Both the position numbers and the translations under genes were made by a program. The notes beneath the pieces were generated by a model that saw nothing but the letters and a program-made list of their open reading frames with translations, had not been told where the DNA came from and ran no database searches. A stretch of 64,000 bases of DNA from Psychrobacter fozii (GTDB lineage: Bacteria; Pseudomonadota; Gammaproteobacteria; Pseudomonadales; Moraxellaceae): contig NZ_QJSU01000002.1 of NCBI RefSeq assembly GCF_003217155.1, forward strand, positions 124,001-188,000, given 5' to 3'. Below, one piece after another: positions 17,226 through 25,992 of this stretch. Position 1 is the first letter of the stretch. The number at the start of each line of letters is the position of its first letter.

Positions 17226-18818
17226 ATGCCATCGTCTCATACCTCATCCGATTGTCCTTCATCCGCGATTGATTCTGAATCGTTGACTAGCCAAACTGTC
17301 TATCAGCCGCCATCTTATTACCAGTTTGCCATCAGCTTACTTAAGCCCGCGTATCGACTGCAAGTATGGCGACGATCACATAAGCGTGACAACTATCGGC
17401 AAGAAGTTGAGCAGCGTTTTGGTAAAAACTATCCATCAGTTCCAGTAGGAAATGCAGAGGATGCTAGCTTCGCACCAGTAGATATGCCTAGCACTGATAA
17501 AGGTATCATTTGGTGCCATGCGGTCTCCTTGGGTGAGACCAATACGGTCGCACCGTTGCTCGATATGTTATTGGCTAGTGGGTATCAGATATGGTTAACC
17601 AACACTACTCAAACTGGTTTTGCTCGTGGTGCGAGTCGTTTCGCCGATGAGATTGCTCAAGGTCGAATGAGCCACAGTTACGTACCTGTCGATAGCCCTG
17701 CCGTGATCGAACGATTTTTAGCTCATGTAAAGCCTGATATCGCATTGTTTGTAGAAACAGAGCTGTGGGCAAATATCTTAACCAAGCTGTCCGAACATCG
17801 TATTCCTAGCATCTTGGTAAATGGTCGGCTATCCGCGTCATCTTTTATACGTTATCAAAAGATAGGTTCTGTCAGCCGTAGCATGATGAAAAACCTTGCG
17901 TTAATTATTGCGCAAGACAATGAATCAGCCAAACGCTTTCGACAATTGGGTGCTGATAGTGCGAAAATTCGTGTGGCAGGGTCGTTGAAGTGGGTGATTA
18001 ATACGCCAAAAAACAATACTGCTCATAGCACCGCTCACAGCAATACGGCTGTTACTGATGCGAAGACAGTCGATGTAGAAGACGAATATCAGCATATACA
18101 ACACCAAAAAATTGAGCTGGCAACAGAGTTTGGTGTCGTAGGTCGACCGATTTGGGTGGCGGCAAGCACGCATGGTGGCGAAGAAAAAATCGCATTATCA
18201 CTGCACAAACAGCTACTGTCCAATCCTGCACTTGCTGATGCACTACTCATTATAGTACCTAGACATCCTAAGCGTTTTGATGAAGTCGCAGCACTCATTC
18301 AAAGTACAGAATTAACAATGGCACGGCGTAGTGCAGAGGAATCTATTAGCGCAGATACGCATGTTTATCTAGCTGATAGTATGGGTGAGCTAATGACGTG
18401 GTATCAGTTGGCAGATGTGGCATTAGTTGGTGGTTCTTTGGTTGATGTAGGCGGGCATAACCCCGTTGAGCCAACCAGTATCGCAACGCCTGTACTGATG
18501 GGAGGCTATACTCAGTCTTGCCAAACGGTGGTTGATAGATTGTCAGAGGTTGGTGCGTTATATCAACCAAATAATACGTTTTATCATCCTGTTGCTTTAG
18601 ATGCAGCGAGTACAACCACTTTACCTAAGGCAGGTAAAAATGACGATGTGGCGCTTATTTATCAGCAATTATTATCTTGGTTGAGTCATCTAGATGTTGC
18701 AAAGCAGGCAGGACAAGCAGGCGCGCAATTGACTGTGCAGAAACAAGCCGTATTGGTGCGTCAATTCACCATGATTGAAGACGTGATTGAGCAATACTCA
18801 AATCAAGAGCTGCTATGA
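17226..18818 (+). CDS. waaA: 3-deoxy-D-manno-octulosonic acid transferase WaaA
   Basis: Transfers Kdo from CMP-Kdo to lipid A precursor at the inner membrane. The GT30 glycosyltransferase features are clear: WCHAVSLGETNTVAPLL, ALFVETELWANIL, PSILVNGRLSASSF, and in the C-terminal half GGSLVDVGGHNPVEP, the nucleotide-sugar site. I use ATG 17226, but the frame is open back to TTG 17166 and the ribosome site is weak, so the start is uncertain. A Ser/Thr/His-rich insertion around residues 270-300 is unusual. It overlaps rsmE by 4 bases (ATGA). Confidence 0.9.
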   Translation: MPSSHTSSDCPSSAIDSESLTSQTVYQPPSYYQFAISLLKPAYRLQVWRRSHKRDNYRQEVEQRFGKNYPSVPVGNAEDASFAPVDMPSTDKGIIWCHAVSLGETNTVAPLLDMLLASGYQIWLTNTTQTGFARGASRFADEIAQGRMSHSYVPVDSPAVIERFLAHVKPDIALFVETELWANILTKLSEHRIPSILVNGRLSASSFIRYQKIGSVSRSMMKNLALIIAQDNESAKRFRQLGADSAKIRVAGSLKWVINTPKNNTAHSTAHSNTAVTDAKTVDVEDEYQHIQHQKIELATEFGVVGRPIWVAASTHGGEEKIALSLHKQLLSNPALADALLIIVPRHPKRFDEVAALIQSTELTMARRSAEESISADTHVYLADSMGELMTWYQLADVALVGGSLVDVGGHNPVEPTSIATPVLMGGYTQSCQTVVDRLSEVGALYQPNNTFYHPVALDAASTTTLPKAGKNDDVALIYQQLLSWLSHLDVAKQAGQAGAQLTVQKQAVLVRQFTMIEDVIEQYSNQELL

Positions 18819-19546
18819 ACTGTATATTATTGCCCGCTACGAATTTCTCCAATGACTCAGCAGTAATCAATGAGCTATCGCAAATCAGCCATGTCAATAA
18901 AGTACTGGGTGCAACAGTCGGCGACACGCTCAAAATAGGCCAGTTAGAGGGTCATTTAGGCACTGCCGTCATAAAGAGTATCAGTGCTGATAGTATCCAA
19001 TTGTGCGATATTCAACTTACTATGGCTCCGCCAGCCAAGTTAGATCTTACGGTCGTATTAGCGCTCCCACGTCCTAAAGTACTGCGACGCTTGATAATGG
19101 ACATGACCGCATTGGGTGTACGCGATATTATTCTGATTAATAGCTATCGGACGCAAAAAAGCTATTGGCAAAGTCCAATGCTTGAGCGGCTCGATGAGTT
19201 TGTATTAGAAGGACTGCAACAAGGTGTTGATACGATCGCACCTCGTATCAGGTTAGAAAAGCGCTTTAAGCCGTTTGTTGAGGATGAGCTGGCAAGTCTA
19301 ATAACCAATCGTGCTATCGTCGCGCATCCGTATAGTGATCTGTCGTTTGCACAGTACTTACTACAACAAACACCACAGCAATCACTAAGGCTTCCAAGTT
19401 TGGTTTGTATCGGTGCTGAAGGTGGCTGGATAGATTACGAGATAGAGCTACTTGCCGCACAAGATTGCACAGCCGTAAATATAGGCCCACGCATCTTACG
19501 TACCGAAGCCGCCGTGAATGCTATCTTAGGACAGTGGCTGCTATAG
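18815..19546 (+). CDS. rsmE: 16S rRNA (uracil-1498-N3)-methyltransferase RsmE
   Basis: SPOUT-class methyltransferase that modifies U1498 of 16S rRNA. Motifs: NHVNKVLGATVGD-like PUA region at the N-terminus, ALPRPKVLRRLIMDMTALGV, the knot motifs VCIGAEGGWIDYEIELL and NIGPRILRTEAAVNAILG at the C-terminus. It is 243 residues. Its start overlaps the waaA stop by ATGA, so it is translationally coupled. A family B repeat begins immediately after its stop codon. Confidence 0.93.
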   Translation: MNCILLPATNFSNDSAVINELSQISHVNKVLGATVGDTLKIGQLEGHLGTAVIKSISADSIQLCDIQLTMAPPAKLDLTVVLALPRPKVLRRLIMDMTALGVRDIILINSYRTQKSYWQSPMLERLDEFVLEGLQQGVDTIAPRIRLEKRFKPFVEDELASLITNRAIVAHPYSDLSFAQYLLQQTPQQSLRLPSLVCIGAEGGWIDYEIELLAAQDCTAVNIGPRILRTEAAVNAILGQWLL

Positions 19547-19694
19547 TATGGTCAGAGAGTTGCTAATAGTTAGAAAACGACTAAACGGCTATGACGTTAC
19601 CTTACTTAGATATACAAGTTACCTTGTTTAGATGTACCGCTTGTACAATCTTCAGTCGGCGGCCTTGTACCTATCTTAGACCTCTTTAGCTATA
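19547..19694 (+). repeat. Family B repeat, copy 1 (expanded, 148 bp)
   Basis: Starts directly after the rsmE stop with TATGGTCAGAG and ends TAGCTATA. It shares CGACTAAACGGCTA, GTACCGCTTGTACAATC and CAGTCGGCGGCCTTGTA with the three 108-bp copies. It is about 40 bases longer because of an internal direct duplication of GTTACCTTACTTAGAT-type sequence. Confidence 0.8.
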
Positions 19695-19818
19695 TCAAAA
19701 ATACCTGAAAATACGCAAAAGCTCTGTGAGTCATTTGGCCGTCAAAGTTGATAAACAGGTATCTCAATAATAATTGCTGATTCATAAAGTTAGCATGATT
19801 CTGAATCAAACAAATGGA

Positions 19819-19847
19819 TTGATAATTACTCTCATTTCGATTAGTAT
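19819..19847 (+). promoter_or_regulatory. Promoter with Fur-box-like operator for the iron importer
   Basis: TTGATA at 19819-19824, a 17-base spacer and TAGTAT at 19842-19847. The 19 bases from 19821 to 19839 match the Escherichia coli Fur consensus at 12 of 19 positions by my count and overlap the promoter. This would give iron repression. The gap between 19695 and 19952 holds nothing else recognised. Confidence 0.5.
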
Positions 19848-19952
19848 ATCGTGTTCATCTGTCGCAGTATTGCCCCTTTTGATAGTCAGGGTTTTATTGC
19901 CATTCTGTACCATTGCTGTCTTATCTTTTTTAGCATTATTATGGGGAAAACC

Positions 19953-21062
19953 ATGTCATTAAGTGCCATTAGCGCTAACCTAACTTCTACCAAGCTTATC
20001 TTGCCTGTTGCCGTATTTGGCATGATGTTGGGATTAGCAGGCTGTAGTAATTCATCTACGACAGAAGAAACTGGAGAAGCGGGTACTGAAGAACAAGCTG
20101 CTAACGATGGTGCTACCGGTACAGATGAGCAAACGATTACTATTTATTCTTCACGTAATGAGCAGTTAATTAAGCCATTGCTAGATCGTTATACCGAACA
20201 AACAGGTGTGAAGGTTGAGTTGGTGACGGACAGTACAGGCCCGCTGATGGCACGTTTAAAAGCGGAAGGTCAGAACACGCCAGCCGATATGCTGTTGACA
20301 GTGGATGCTGGTAACTTATGGCAAGCGGCAGAGCAAGGCCTGTTACAGCCAGTATCGTCTACTGTATTAGAAGCCAACGTTCCTGCAAAATATCGCGATC
20401 CAAAAGGTCAGTGGACGGGTCTGTCACTACGCGCCCGTACTATCTTTTATGACCCAAGCAAAGTCAGTGCCGACCAGTTATCTACTTATGCAGATTTAGC
20501 CGATCCAAAATGGAAAGGTAAATTATGCCTACGTACATCTAAGAAAGTATACAACCAATCGCTTGTGGCCAGTATGATGGAACATTTGGGCGAAGAAAAA
20601 ACAGAAGAAATCGTTCGTGGTTGGGTTGATAACTTAGCCACTGACGTATTCAGTGATGACGTTGCTATGCTAGAAGCCATCGCCGCTGGTCAGTGTGAAG
20701 TGGGTGTTGCCAATAGTTACTATTACGGTCGTCTGCTAGATGAAAAACCAGATTTCCCAGTAAGTATATTTTGGGCAAACCAAGACACGACTGGTACGCA
20801 TGTGAACATCTCAGGTGCTGGTGTGGTAGCTGGATCTGATAATCCAGACGGTACGCTTAAACTCATAGAGTGGTTGTCATCTGATGAGGCGCAAGGCCTG
20901 TATGCCAGCTCAGATAAAGAGTTCCCAGTCAAAGAAGGGATTGATGAGTCAGACCTACTTAGATCATGGGGCCCATTCAACAAAGATGACATCAACGTGC
21001 AGAAGTTTGGAGAATTGCAAACTCAAGCCATTCAGTTGATGGACAAAGCAGGTTATAAATAG
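19953..21062 (+). CDS. fbpA: Iron(III) ABC transporter substrate-binding protein
   Basis: Periplasmic or lipid-anchored ferric-ion-binding protein of the FbpA/FutA/AfuA group. I start at ATG 19953, with GGGGA upstream; it gives a lipoprotein signal ending GLAGC. An acidic low-complexity stretch (TTEETGEAGTEEQ) follows, then the binding fold: ITIYSSRNEQLIKPLL, DSTGPLMARL, RTIFYDPSKV and the iron-ligand tyrosines in NSYYYGRL. About 369 residues. It is the first gene of the importer; a hairpin and then the permease gene follow. Confidence 0.92.
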   Translation: MSLSAISANLTSTKLILPVAVFGMMLGLAGCSNSSTTEETGEAGTEEQAANDGATGTDEQTITIYSSRNEQLIKPLLDRYTEQTGVKVELVTDSTGPLMARLKAEGQNTPADMLLTVDAGNLWQAAEQGLLQPVSSTVLEANVPAKYRDPKGQWTGLSLRARTIFYDPSKVSADQLSTYADLADPKWKGKLCLRTSKKVYNQSLVASMMEHLGEEKTEEIVRGWVDNLATDVFSDDVAMLEAIAAGQCEVGVANSYYYGRLLDEKPDFPVSIFWANQDTTGTHVNISGAGVVAGSDNPDGTLKLIEWLSSDEAQGLYASSDKEFPVKEGIDESDLLRSWGPFNKDDINVQKFGELQTQAIQLMDKAGYK

Positions 21063-21078
21063 GCGTCACTACCAATAA

Positions 21079-21146
21079 TACCAATCTTAAAAACGACAGT
21101 AAGCTAGCTAAGTTTGATGCGGCTCATAGTGTTTTTAGGGTTGGTA
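21079..21146 (+). other. Inverted repeat between importer genes
   Basis: A 16-base arm TACCAATCTTAAAAAC (21079-21094) pairs with GTTTTTAGGGTTGGTA (21131-21146) with two mismatches or wobbles, around a 36-base loop. No T-run follows, so it looks more like an RNA-stabilising or attenuating hairpin, or a small repeat, than a terminator. Confidence 0.6.
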
Positions 21147-21185
21147 TGATGTAAGGTCTTTATGCGTATGACACGGTAATAATTT

Positions 21186-22880
21186 ATGAGCACAATGCCA
21201 GACGCGTCTGTACGTCAGAATGATACAGTCAATGACACGGTAATTGATAATACTATTATTGATAAGCATCAGATTGTCAGCCAAGACCATACTCTCCGTA
21301 AACGTATTATCTCAAAATCAGTCTTAGGACTGATTTCGTTGTTTATGCTGGTGCCAATTGTAATCGTACTGCTATCGTGGACACAGCCAGTCGCTGATAT
21401 CTGGGGTCACATGGCAGAGTATGTACTGCCGCAGGTTCTAAAAAACACCGCGATTTTGTTGTTAATGGTAGTGGTGATTTCTGGAACGGTTGGCACCGCG
21501 CTTGCTTGGGTGACCAGCATGTACCGCTTCCCTGGGCAGCGGTTTTTTTCGTGGGCATTGATGTTGCCGCTCGCGATACCTGCCTATGTTTTAGCATTTG
21601 TTACTCTCGGTATTGTAGATTTCAGTGGACCATTGCAGACAGGTCTACGTGATATGGGTATCAGCACTGCAATCCCTTCGGTACGAAATGTCTGGGGTGC
21701 AGGTTTGGTATTATCCCTAGCATTTTACCCCTACGTTTATCTATTGGCACGCCAAGCGTTTTTATCGCAGGGCAGGCGGGCGATAGAGGCAGGGCAGATG
21801 CTAGGCTTAAGCCGTGGCCGCGTGTTCTTTCGTTTGGCATTACCGCAAGCACTTCCGTGGATTATTGGTGGTCTGTTATTGGCCAGCATGGAAACGCTTG
21901 CAGACTTTGGTGCAGTGTCTGTCTTCAATGTCGATACGTTTACGACGGCTATTTACAAAGCATGGTTTGGCTTCTTCAGCCTAACGACTGCGGCACAACT
22001 GGCAGCGTTATTAATCGGCATGATATTTATCGTTGTATTGTTTGAGCAGTATTGGCAGGCAAAGCGCGGTCAGTCTATCACTCAAGGCAGTAGCCAGCGT
22101 TTTGAAGTTAGTAAATCAGCTAAATGGGCCATGACATTACTGTGTACGTTAGTGTTTTCAGTGGCTTTTTTCATACCGTTTCTCCAGCTTATCTATTGGA
22201 CTGCATTAAACTTCAGGCAAGATTTCGATGCGCGTTATATTGGTTTTGTGACCAATAGCCTTATGATTGCGAGTATGACCACGATTTTCATTGGCTTTTT
22301 GGCCATTATTATTGCGTGGATAAAACGTCAATATCCTGATAAGTCAACCAAACTAATGACCACTTTGGCCAATTTGGGTTATGTGGTACCAGGTACAGTA
22401 TTGGCTGTCGGAATCTTCATTCCAATCGCATGGTTAGACAATCAAATGATTGCCTTTGGCATTACGTCACAGCAAGTGCTCTCAGGCAGTGTTATTGTTA
22501 TGCTATTGGCATTATCAACGCGCTTTATGACGGTGAGTTTCCAACCCGTCGACCGTCAATTGCAACGGCTGACTGTCAATCAAGAGGCGGCTGCTAAATT
22601 ACTGAGTGATAGCGCTTATCAACGATGGCGACATGTGATGTTACCAGTGCTCAGTCCTGGTGTACTGACCGCGTTATTGATGGGCTTTGTCGAAGTGATG
22701 AAAGAGATGCCGATTACGCTAATGACCAGACGTCAAGGCTGGGATACATTGGCAGTACGGGTGTTTGAGATGACCAGTGAAGGCATGTGGGGACGCGCCG
22801 CGTTGCCAAGCTTATTGATTGTGCTGGTTGGTCTGTTGCCTGTTTGGATACTATTGCGTCAAAGCGACAAGCAAAGCTAA
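21186..22880 (+). CDS. fbpB: Iron(III) ABC transporter permease, fused two-domain
   Basis: Inner-membrane permease of the FbpB/AfuB/FutB type: 564 residues with about twelve membrane segments forming two homologous halves. Each half has an EAA-type coupling loop that contacts the ATPase: AIEAGQMLGLSRGRVFFRLALPQALP (about 197-222) and NQEAAAKLLSDSAYQRWRHVMLPVLSP (about 463-489). The N-terminal 35 residues are polar and cytoplasmic. It lies between the binding protein and ATPase genes. Substrate is inferred from the family and the Fur-like site upstream. Confidence 0.93.
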   Translation: MSTMPDASVRQNDTVNDTVIDNTIIDKHQIVSQDHTLRKRIISKSVLGLISLFMLVPIVIVLLSWTQPVADIWGHMAEYVLPQVLKNTAILLLMVVVISGTVGTALAWVTSMYRFPGQRFFSWALMLPLAIPAYVLAFVTLGIVDFSGPLQTGLRDMGISTAIPSVRNVWGAGLVLSLAFYPYVYLLARQAFLSQGRRAIEAGQMLGLSRGRVFFRLALPQALPWIIGGLLLASMETLADFGAVSVFNVDTFTTAIYKAWFGFFSLTTAAQLAALLIGMIFIVVLFEQYWQAKRGQSITQGSSQRFEVSKSAKWAMTLLCTLVFSVAFFIPFLQLIYWTALNFRQDFDARYIGFVTNSLMIASMTTIFIGFLAIIIAWIKRQYPDKSTKLMTTLANLGYVVPGTVLAVGIFIPIAWLDNQMIAFGITSQQVLSGSVIVMLLALSTRFMTVSFQPVDRQLQRLTVNQEAAAKLLSDSAYQRWRHVMLPVLSPGVLTALLMGFVEVMKEMPITLMTRRQGWDTLAVRVFEMTSEGMWGRAALPSLLIVLVGLLPVWILLRQSDKQS

Positions 22881-22990
22881 ACGTGGTGTCAACATTCACC
22901 TCAAATATTATAGTCTTTCGTCGTAATTTTTCTATCGTTCTACTGCTTTATCTACAGGTTTTATTTACTAATCGCTAACTGGTACCGTCT

Positions 22991-24199
22991 ATGCACACTG
23001 ATTCAATCAAATGCTCATCAGGCTCTCAATCAATGGATACTGAAGCAGATACTAGTATCAACCCTTATTTTAGTGTGCAAGATTTAATAGTGGGTTATGA
23101 CGATACGATCATCGTTAATGGACTGTCGCTAGTGCTACAGCAAGGCGAGATTGGCTGCTTTTTGGGTTACAGCGGTTGCGGGAAAACCACCGCATTACGC
23201 GCTATTGCAGGGCTAGAGCAAAGTCGTGGCGGTAATATTCATCTGAGTAATCAATGTTTAACAGATATCACCGATCGCAAGTCATATGCAGTAGCGCCTG
23301 CCAAGCGTGGTATGGGTATGGTGTTTCAGGACTATGCATTATTTGGTCATCTCAGCGTGGCAAAGAACATCGCTTTTGGTCTCAATAAATGGTCTGCCGC
23401 TGATAAAAAAGCACGTGTCGCTGAAATGTTAAGCCTTGTTGAATTGACCGAGCACGCGGACAAACGTCCAAATGAGCTTTCAGGTGGGCAGCAGCAGCGA
23501 GTAGCCTTAGCTCGTGCATTAGCGCCGAAGCCTAAACTATTGCTACTTGATGAACCGTTTTCGAATTTGGATGTGGTGCTACGAGAATCATTGGCAATGA
23601 ATGTCCGTGATATCTTAAAACGCACCAATACCACGGCTATTTTGGTAACCCATGATCAAAACGAAGCCTTTGCATTAGCGGATAAAGTTGGGGTAATGCA
23701 AGCAGGTAAGTTGGTGCAATGGGCGACGCCGAGCGAACTTTATCATGAGCCAATCAGTCCTTTTGTTGCTGAGTTCGTCGGCGAGGGTGCGATGATAGAT
23801 GGCATCATCAAAGAAGGTCATGTTGAGACAGCACTGGGTAATATTTATCGCCGTACGGAAGTCTATGATGAGTCTGGTCAACCGCAGTACTGTGAATATG
23901 ATTATCCAAACGGTACATTGATTAAAGTATTGGTGCGCCCTGATGATATCATTCACGACGACGATAGTAAGCAGACGGCATTGGTTATCGGGCGTGTGTT
24001 TCGCGGTGCGAACTACTTGTACCGCTTACAACTAGACGATGGGCAGACAGTACTGTCGCTAGTTGCCAGTCATCACAATCATGGCATAGGAACACGCATC
24101 GGTATTTTGCCCATGCTTGAGCATGTAGTCGTGTTTGATGAAAAGAATATCAATGCGACCACATGGTCAGAGTATGATAGATCAGAAGAGGCACAGTAG
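22991..24199 (+). CDS. fbpC: Iron(III) ABC transporter ATP-binding protein
   Basis: Drives iron uptake by ATP hydrolysis. Walker A is GYSGCGKT at residues 59-66; the signature is LSGGQQQRVALARAL, Walker B KLLLLDEPFSNLD, and the switch histidine lies in ILVTHDQNEAFALADKVGV. The C-terminal 130 residues form a TOBE-type regulatory domain, as in FbpC. It is 402 residues with a polar N-terminal extension of about 25. It follows the permease by 110 bases on the same strand. Since modC is missing nearby, note that this ATPase is clearly linked to the iron genes, not to modAB. Confidence 0.93.
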   Translation: MHTDSIKCSSGSQSMDTEADTSINPYFSVQDLIVGYDDTIIVNGLSLVLQQGEIGCFLGYSGCGKTTALRAIAGLEQSRGGNIHLSNQCLTDITDRKSYAVAPAKRGMGMVFQDYALFGHLSVAKNIAFGLNKWSAADKKARVAEMLSLVELTEHADKRPNELSGGQQQRVALARALAPKPKLLLLDEPFSNLDVVLRESLAMNVRDILKRTNTTAILVTHDQNEAFALADKVGVMQAGKLVQWATPSELYHEPISPFVAEFVGEGAMIDGIIKEGHVETALGNIYRRTEVYDESGQPQYCEYDYPNGTLIKVLVRPDDIIHDDDSKQTALVIGRVFRGANYLYRLQLDDGQTVLSLVASHHNHGIGTRIGILPMLEHVVVFDEKNINATTWSEYDRSEEAQ

Positions 24200-24214
24200 T
24201 AGTTGCGTATCAAT

Positions 24215-25108
24215 TTAACGAGTGGCCAGTATGTGCAAATAGCGTCCCAGCCACTTGTAGGGTTCTAGTTGTGAGTAGCGCAGTTCCATCCGAATGACTG
24301 CTTCTGGGTCATTATGTCCGCCACGTTTGAGCGGTGCATAGTCATGAAATACACGCAGACCACTGGTGCGCACCGTTTTATAATGATGCGTTGCCAGCCA
24401 AGACTCTACTTCTTCTTTAGCGACAGGGTAATTGGGCGTTAGGCTTTTTTTGTTGTCAGCTTTGTATTCGGGATTATCAAGTAAATTAAAATTCCCCATG
24501 ATCAGGTTGCGATAATCGAAGCTGGCTGGGTTATAAAAGCACAATGACAGCGCACCATTATCTGTTAGATGCTGATCAAAAAAGCTCATGACTGCAGCGG
24601 GCTCTGCCAACCATTCAAGTACGGCATGACAGAGTATCAAATCAAATTTATCTTTCTTATCACCGTTTACCTTATCTGTTAGCTTTCCTGCAAGATCTTG
24701 ATACGGGCAAACATGCCATGTGATATCTAACACTTGATCACTCTTTTCCGCACTTGCTTTTGCTTTTTCTAGCATATTCTCAGAGATATCATTGATCATC
24801 AGTGTGTGACCTTGAGCAGCAAGTTCAATCGAAATCTGAGCCAATCCTGCACCCACATCTAAGATACGTAGCGGTCGATTCAGATCTTTGCTCATTTGCG
24901 TACAATATTCAAAGATGTCACGACGCAGTACTGCCAGTCGGATGTCACCTTTCAGACCGCCGTAGACCTTCTTTTCAAAATGATCAGCAATGGCATCAAA
25001 GCTACGATCTGCTCGATCGACTTCTGCTTGTTCAACTTCTGCTCGATCGACCTCTATTGATATGGAACGGTTTGATTCAGGTTGGCTGTCTTGAGGTTTA
25101 GTTGGCAT
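24215..25108 (-). CDS. cmoM: tRNA 5-carboxymethoxyuridine methyltransferase CmoM
   Basis: SAM-dependent methyltransferase that makes the methyl ester of carboxymethoxyuridine at the tRNA wobble position. Resemblance to Escherichia coli CmoM (SmtA) is strong: FDAIADHFEKKVYGGLKG, RILDVGAGLAQISIEL (SAM site), ILCHAVLEWLAEP, LSLCFYNPASF and SGLRVFHDYAPLK followed by ELRYSQLEPYKWLGRYLH. It is 297 residues. The first 35 include a small repeat of VDRAEV-type units not expected in the family. It is convergent with fbpC, only 15 bases apart. Confidence 0.9.
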   Translation of the reverse strand: MPTKPQDSQPESNRSISIEVDRAEVEQAEVDRADRSFDAIADHFEKKVYGGLKGDIRLAVLRRDIFEYCTQMSKDLNRPLRILDVGAGLAQISIELAAQGHTLMINDISENMLEKAKASAEKSDQVLDITWHVCPYQDLAGKLTDKVNGDKKDKFDLILCHAVLEWLAEPAAVMSFFDQHLTDNGALSLCFYNPASFDYRNLIMGNFNLLDNPEYKADNKKSLTPNYPVAKEEVESWLATHHYKTVRTSGLRVFHDYAPLKRGGHNDPEAVIRMELRYSQLEPYKWLGRYLHILATR

Positions 25109-25142
25109 AAGTCATTCAGATCAGTAAGTAAGAGGTTTAGAG

Positions 25143-25250
25143 TATAGTCAGCGAACTACTAAACCGCTATGGTGTTACCCTCCCTAGAGGTACTATATGT
25201 ACAATCTGTGGTCGGCTGCCTTGTAGCTGTTTTAGGTCTCTTTGACTATA
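25143..25250 (+). repeat. Family B repeat, copy 2 (108 bp)
   Basis: Begins TATAGTCAGCGAACTACTA and ends TTTGACTATA. It lines up without length change with the copy at 63274-63381. It lies in the gap before the start of cmoM and after the end of the next leftward gene. Confidence 0.88.
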
Positions 25251-25270
25251 AGAAAAGTATTTAATTCAAT

Positions 25271-25552
25271 CTAGCGTTTCAAACGTCTATTAATGACCCA
25301 TTTGAAGATGATTTTCGATAAAATAATAATGACAAATACGACGATAACAAACACCCACATACCATTGCCTTGTAGGTTTTCTTGATAAGCTTTTGCCAAG
25401 TATGCTGATAAAGCCATTGCGACTAAAAGTGCGCCCCAACGGACATAAGGTACAGCACGATTGTTATGGTTAGGAAATTTAGAAACATAATCGCTCGAAA
25501 AGCTATATAGCACCATTGCTAAAATCCAAACAATCGCAAGAATGATATCCAT
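25271..25552 (-). CDS. Small membrane protein of unknown function
   Basis: 93 residues with three predicted membrane segments: about 3-20 (ILAIVWILAMVLYSF), 38-55 (VRWGALLVAMALSAYLA) and 66-84 (MWVFVIVVFVIIILSKIIF), ending in a basic tail WVINRRLKR. No family is recognised. It is leftward, upstream of cmoM and separated from it by a family B repeat. Composition resembles the neighbours. The pattern of hydrophobicity and the basic tail make it credible as a real gene. Confidence 0.65.
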   Translation of the reverse strand: MDIILAIVWILAMVLYSFSSDYVSKFPNHNNRAVPYVRWGALLVAMALSAYLAKAYQENLQGNGMWVFVIVVFVIIILSKIIFKWVINRRLKR

Positions 25553-25627
25553 AATAAGAGTAGCCTGTTAAATCGTTATTTAAGTGTTGTAAAAGATAAG
25601 TTAGTGTAGCGTTTAATTTTTTTTTGT

Positions 25628-25799
25628 CTAGGGCATGTTTTCAATTTACTGGATAGTCATTTACATGGGTTAGAAATGGCAAAATCAGCCAATCAAAACG
25701 TGCCTGTTAGTAATATATTTTCAGAGGGTGTTGATTGCTTCAAATATTGCAGTTAATAGGCTGTTTTGCTTGATTTTAATAGTACTCGGAACCCCCTAA
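25628..25799. repeat. Family A MITE-like element, degraded copy
   Basis: The left about 65 bases (CTAGGGCATGTTTTCAATTTA, then GGATAGTCATTTACATGGG and AGAAATGGCAAAATC with one or two gaps) match copies 1 and 2. The right half is diverged and ends CCCCCTAA, only loosely like the family end. It lies in the 440-base gap upstream of gyrA; the remaining about 190 bases before gyrA hold its promoter, which I cannot place with confidence. Confidence 0.6.
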
Positions 25800-25992
25800 A
25801 TCGGCAAATTTGTGCTAAAATAGCTTCTTTATTTTACTATCAAAAATATCATCATTTTCCCAGTATTTTTCACGCTTTATAGTGTTGCTGTGCCCGTTGT
25901 ATTTATTGGTTTTTATCAATATTGATGGGCGCTAATAATCTATCTATAAAGCCTGCAAAATTAATAGCGTGGATATGAGTGAAGGAGTGTAT

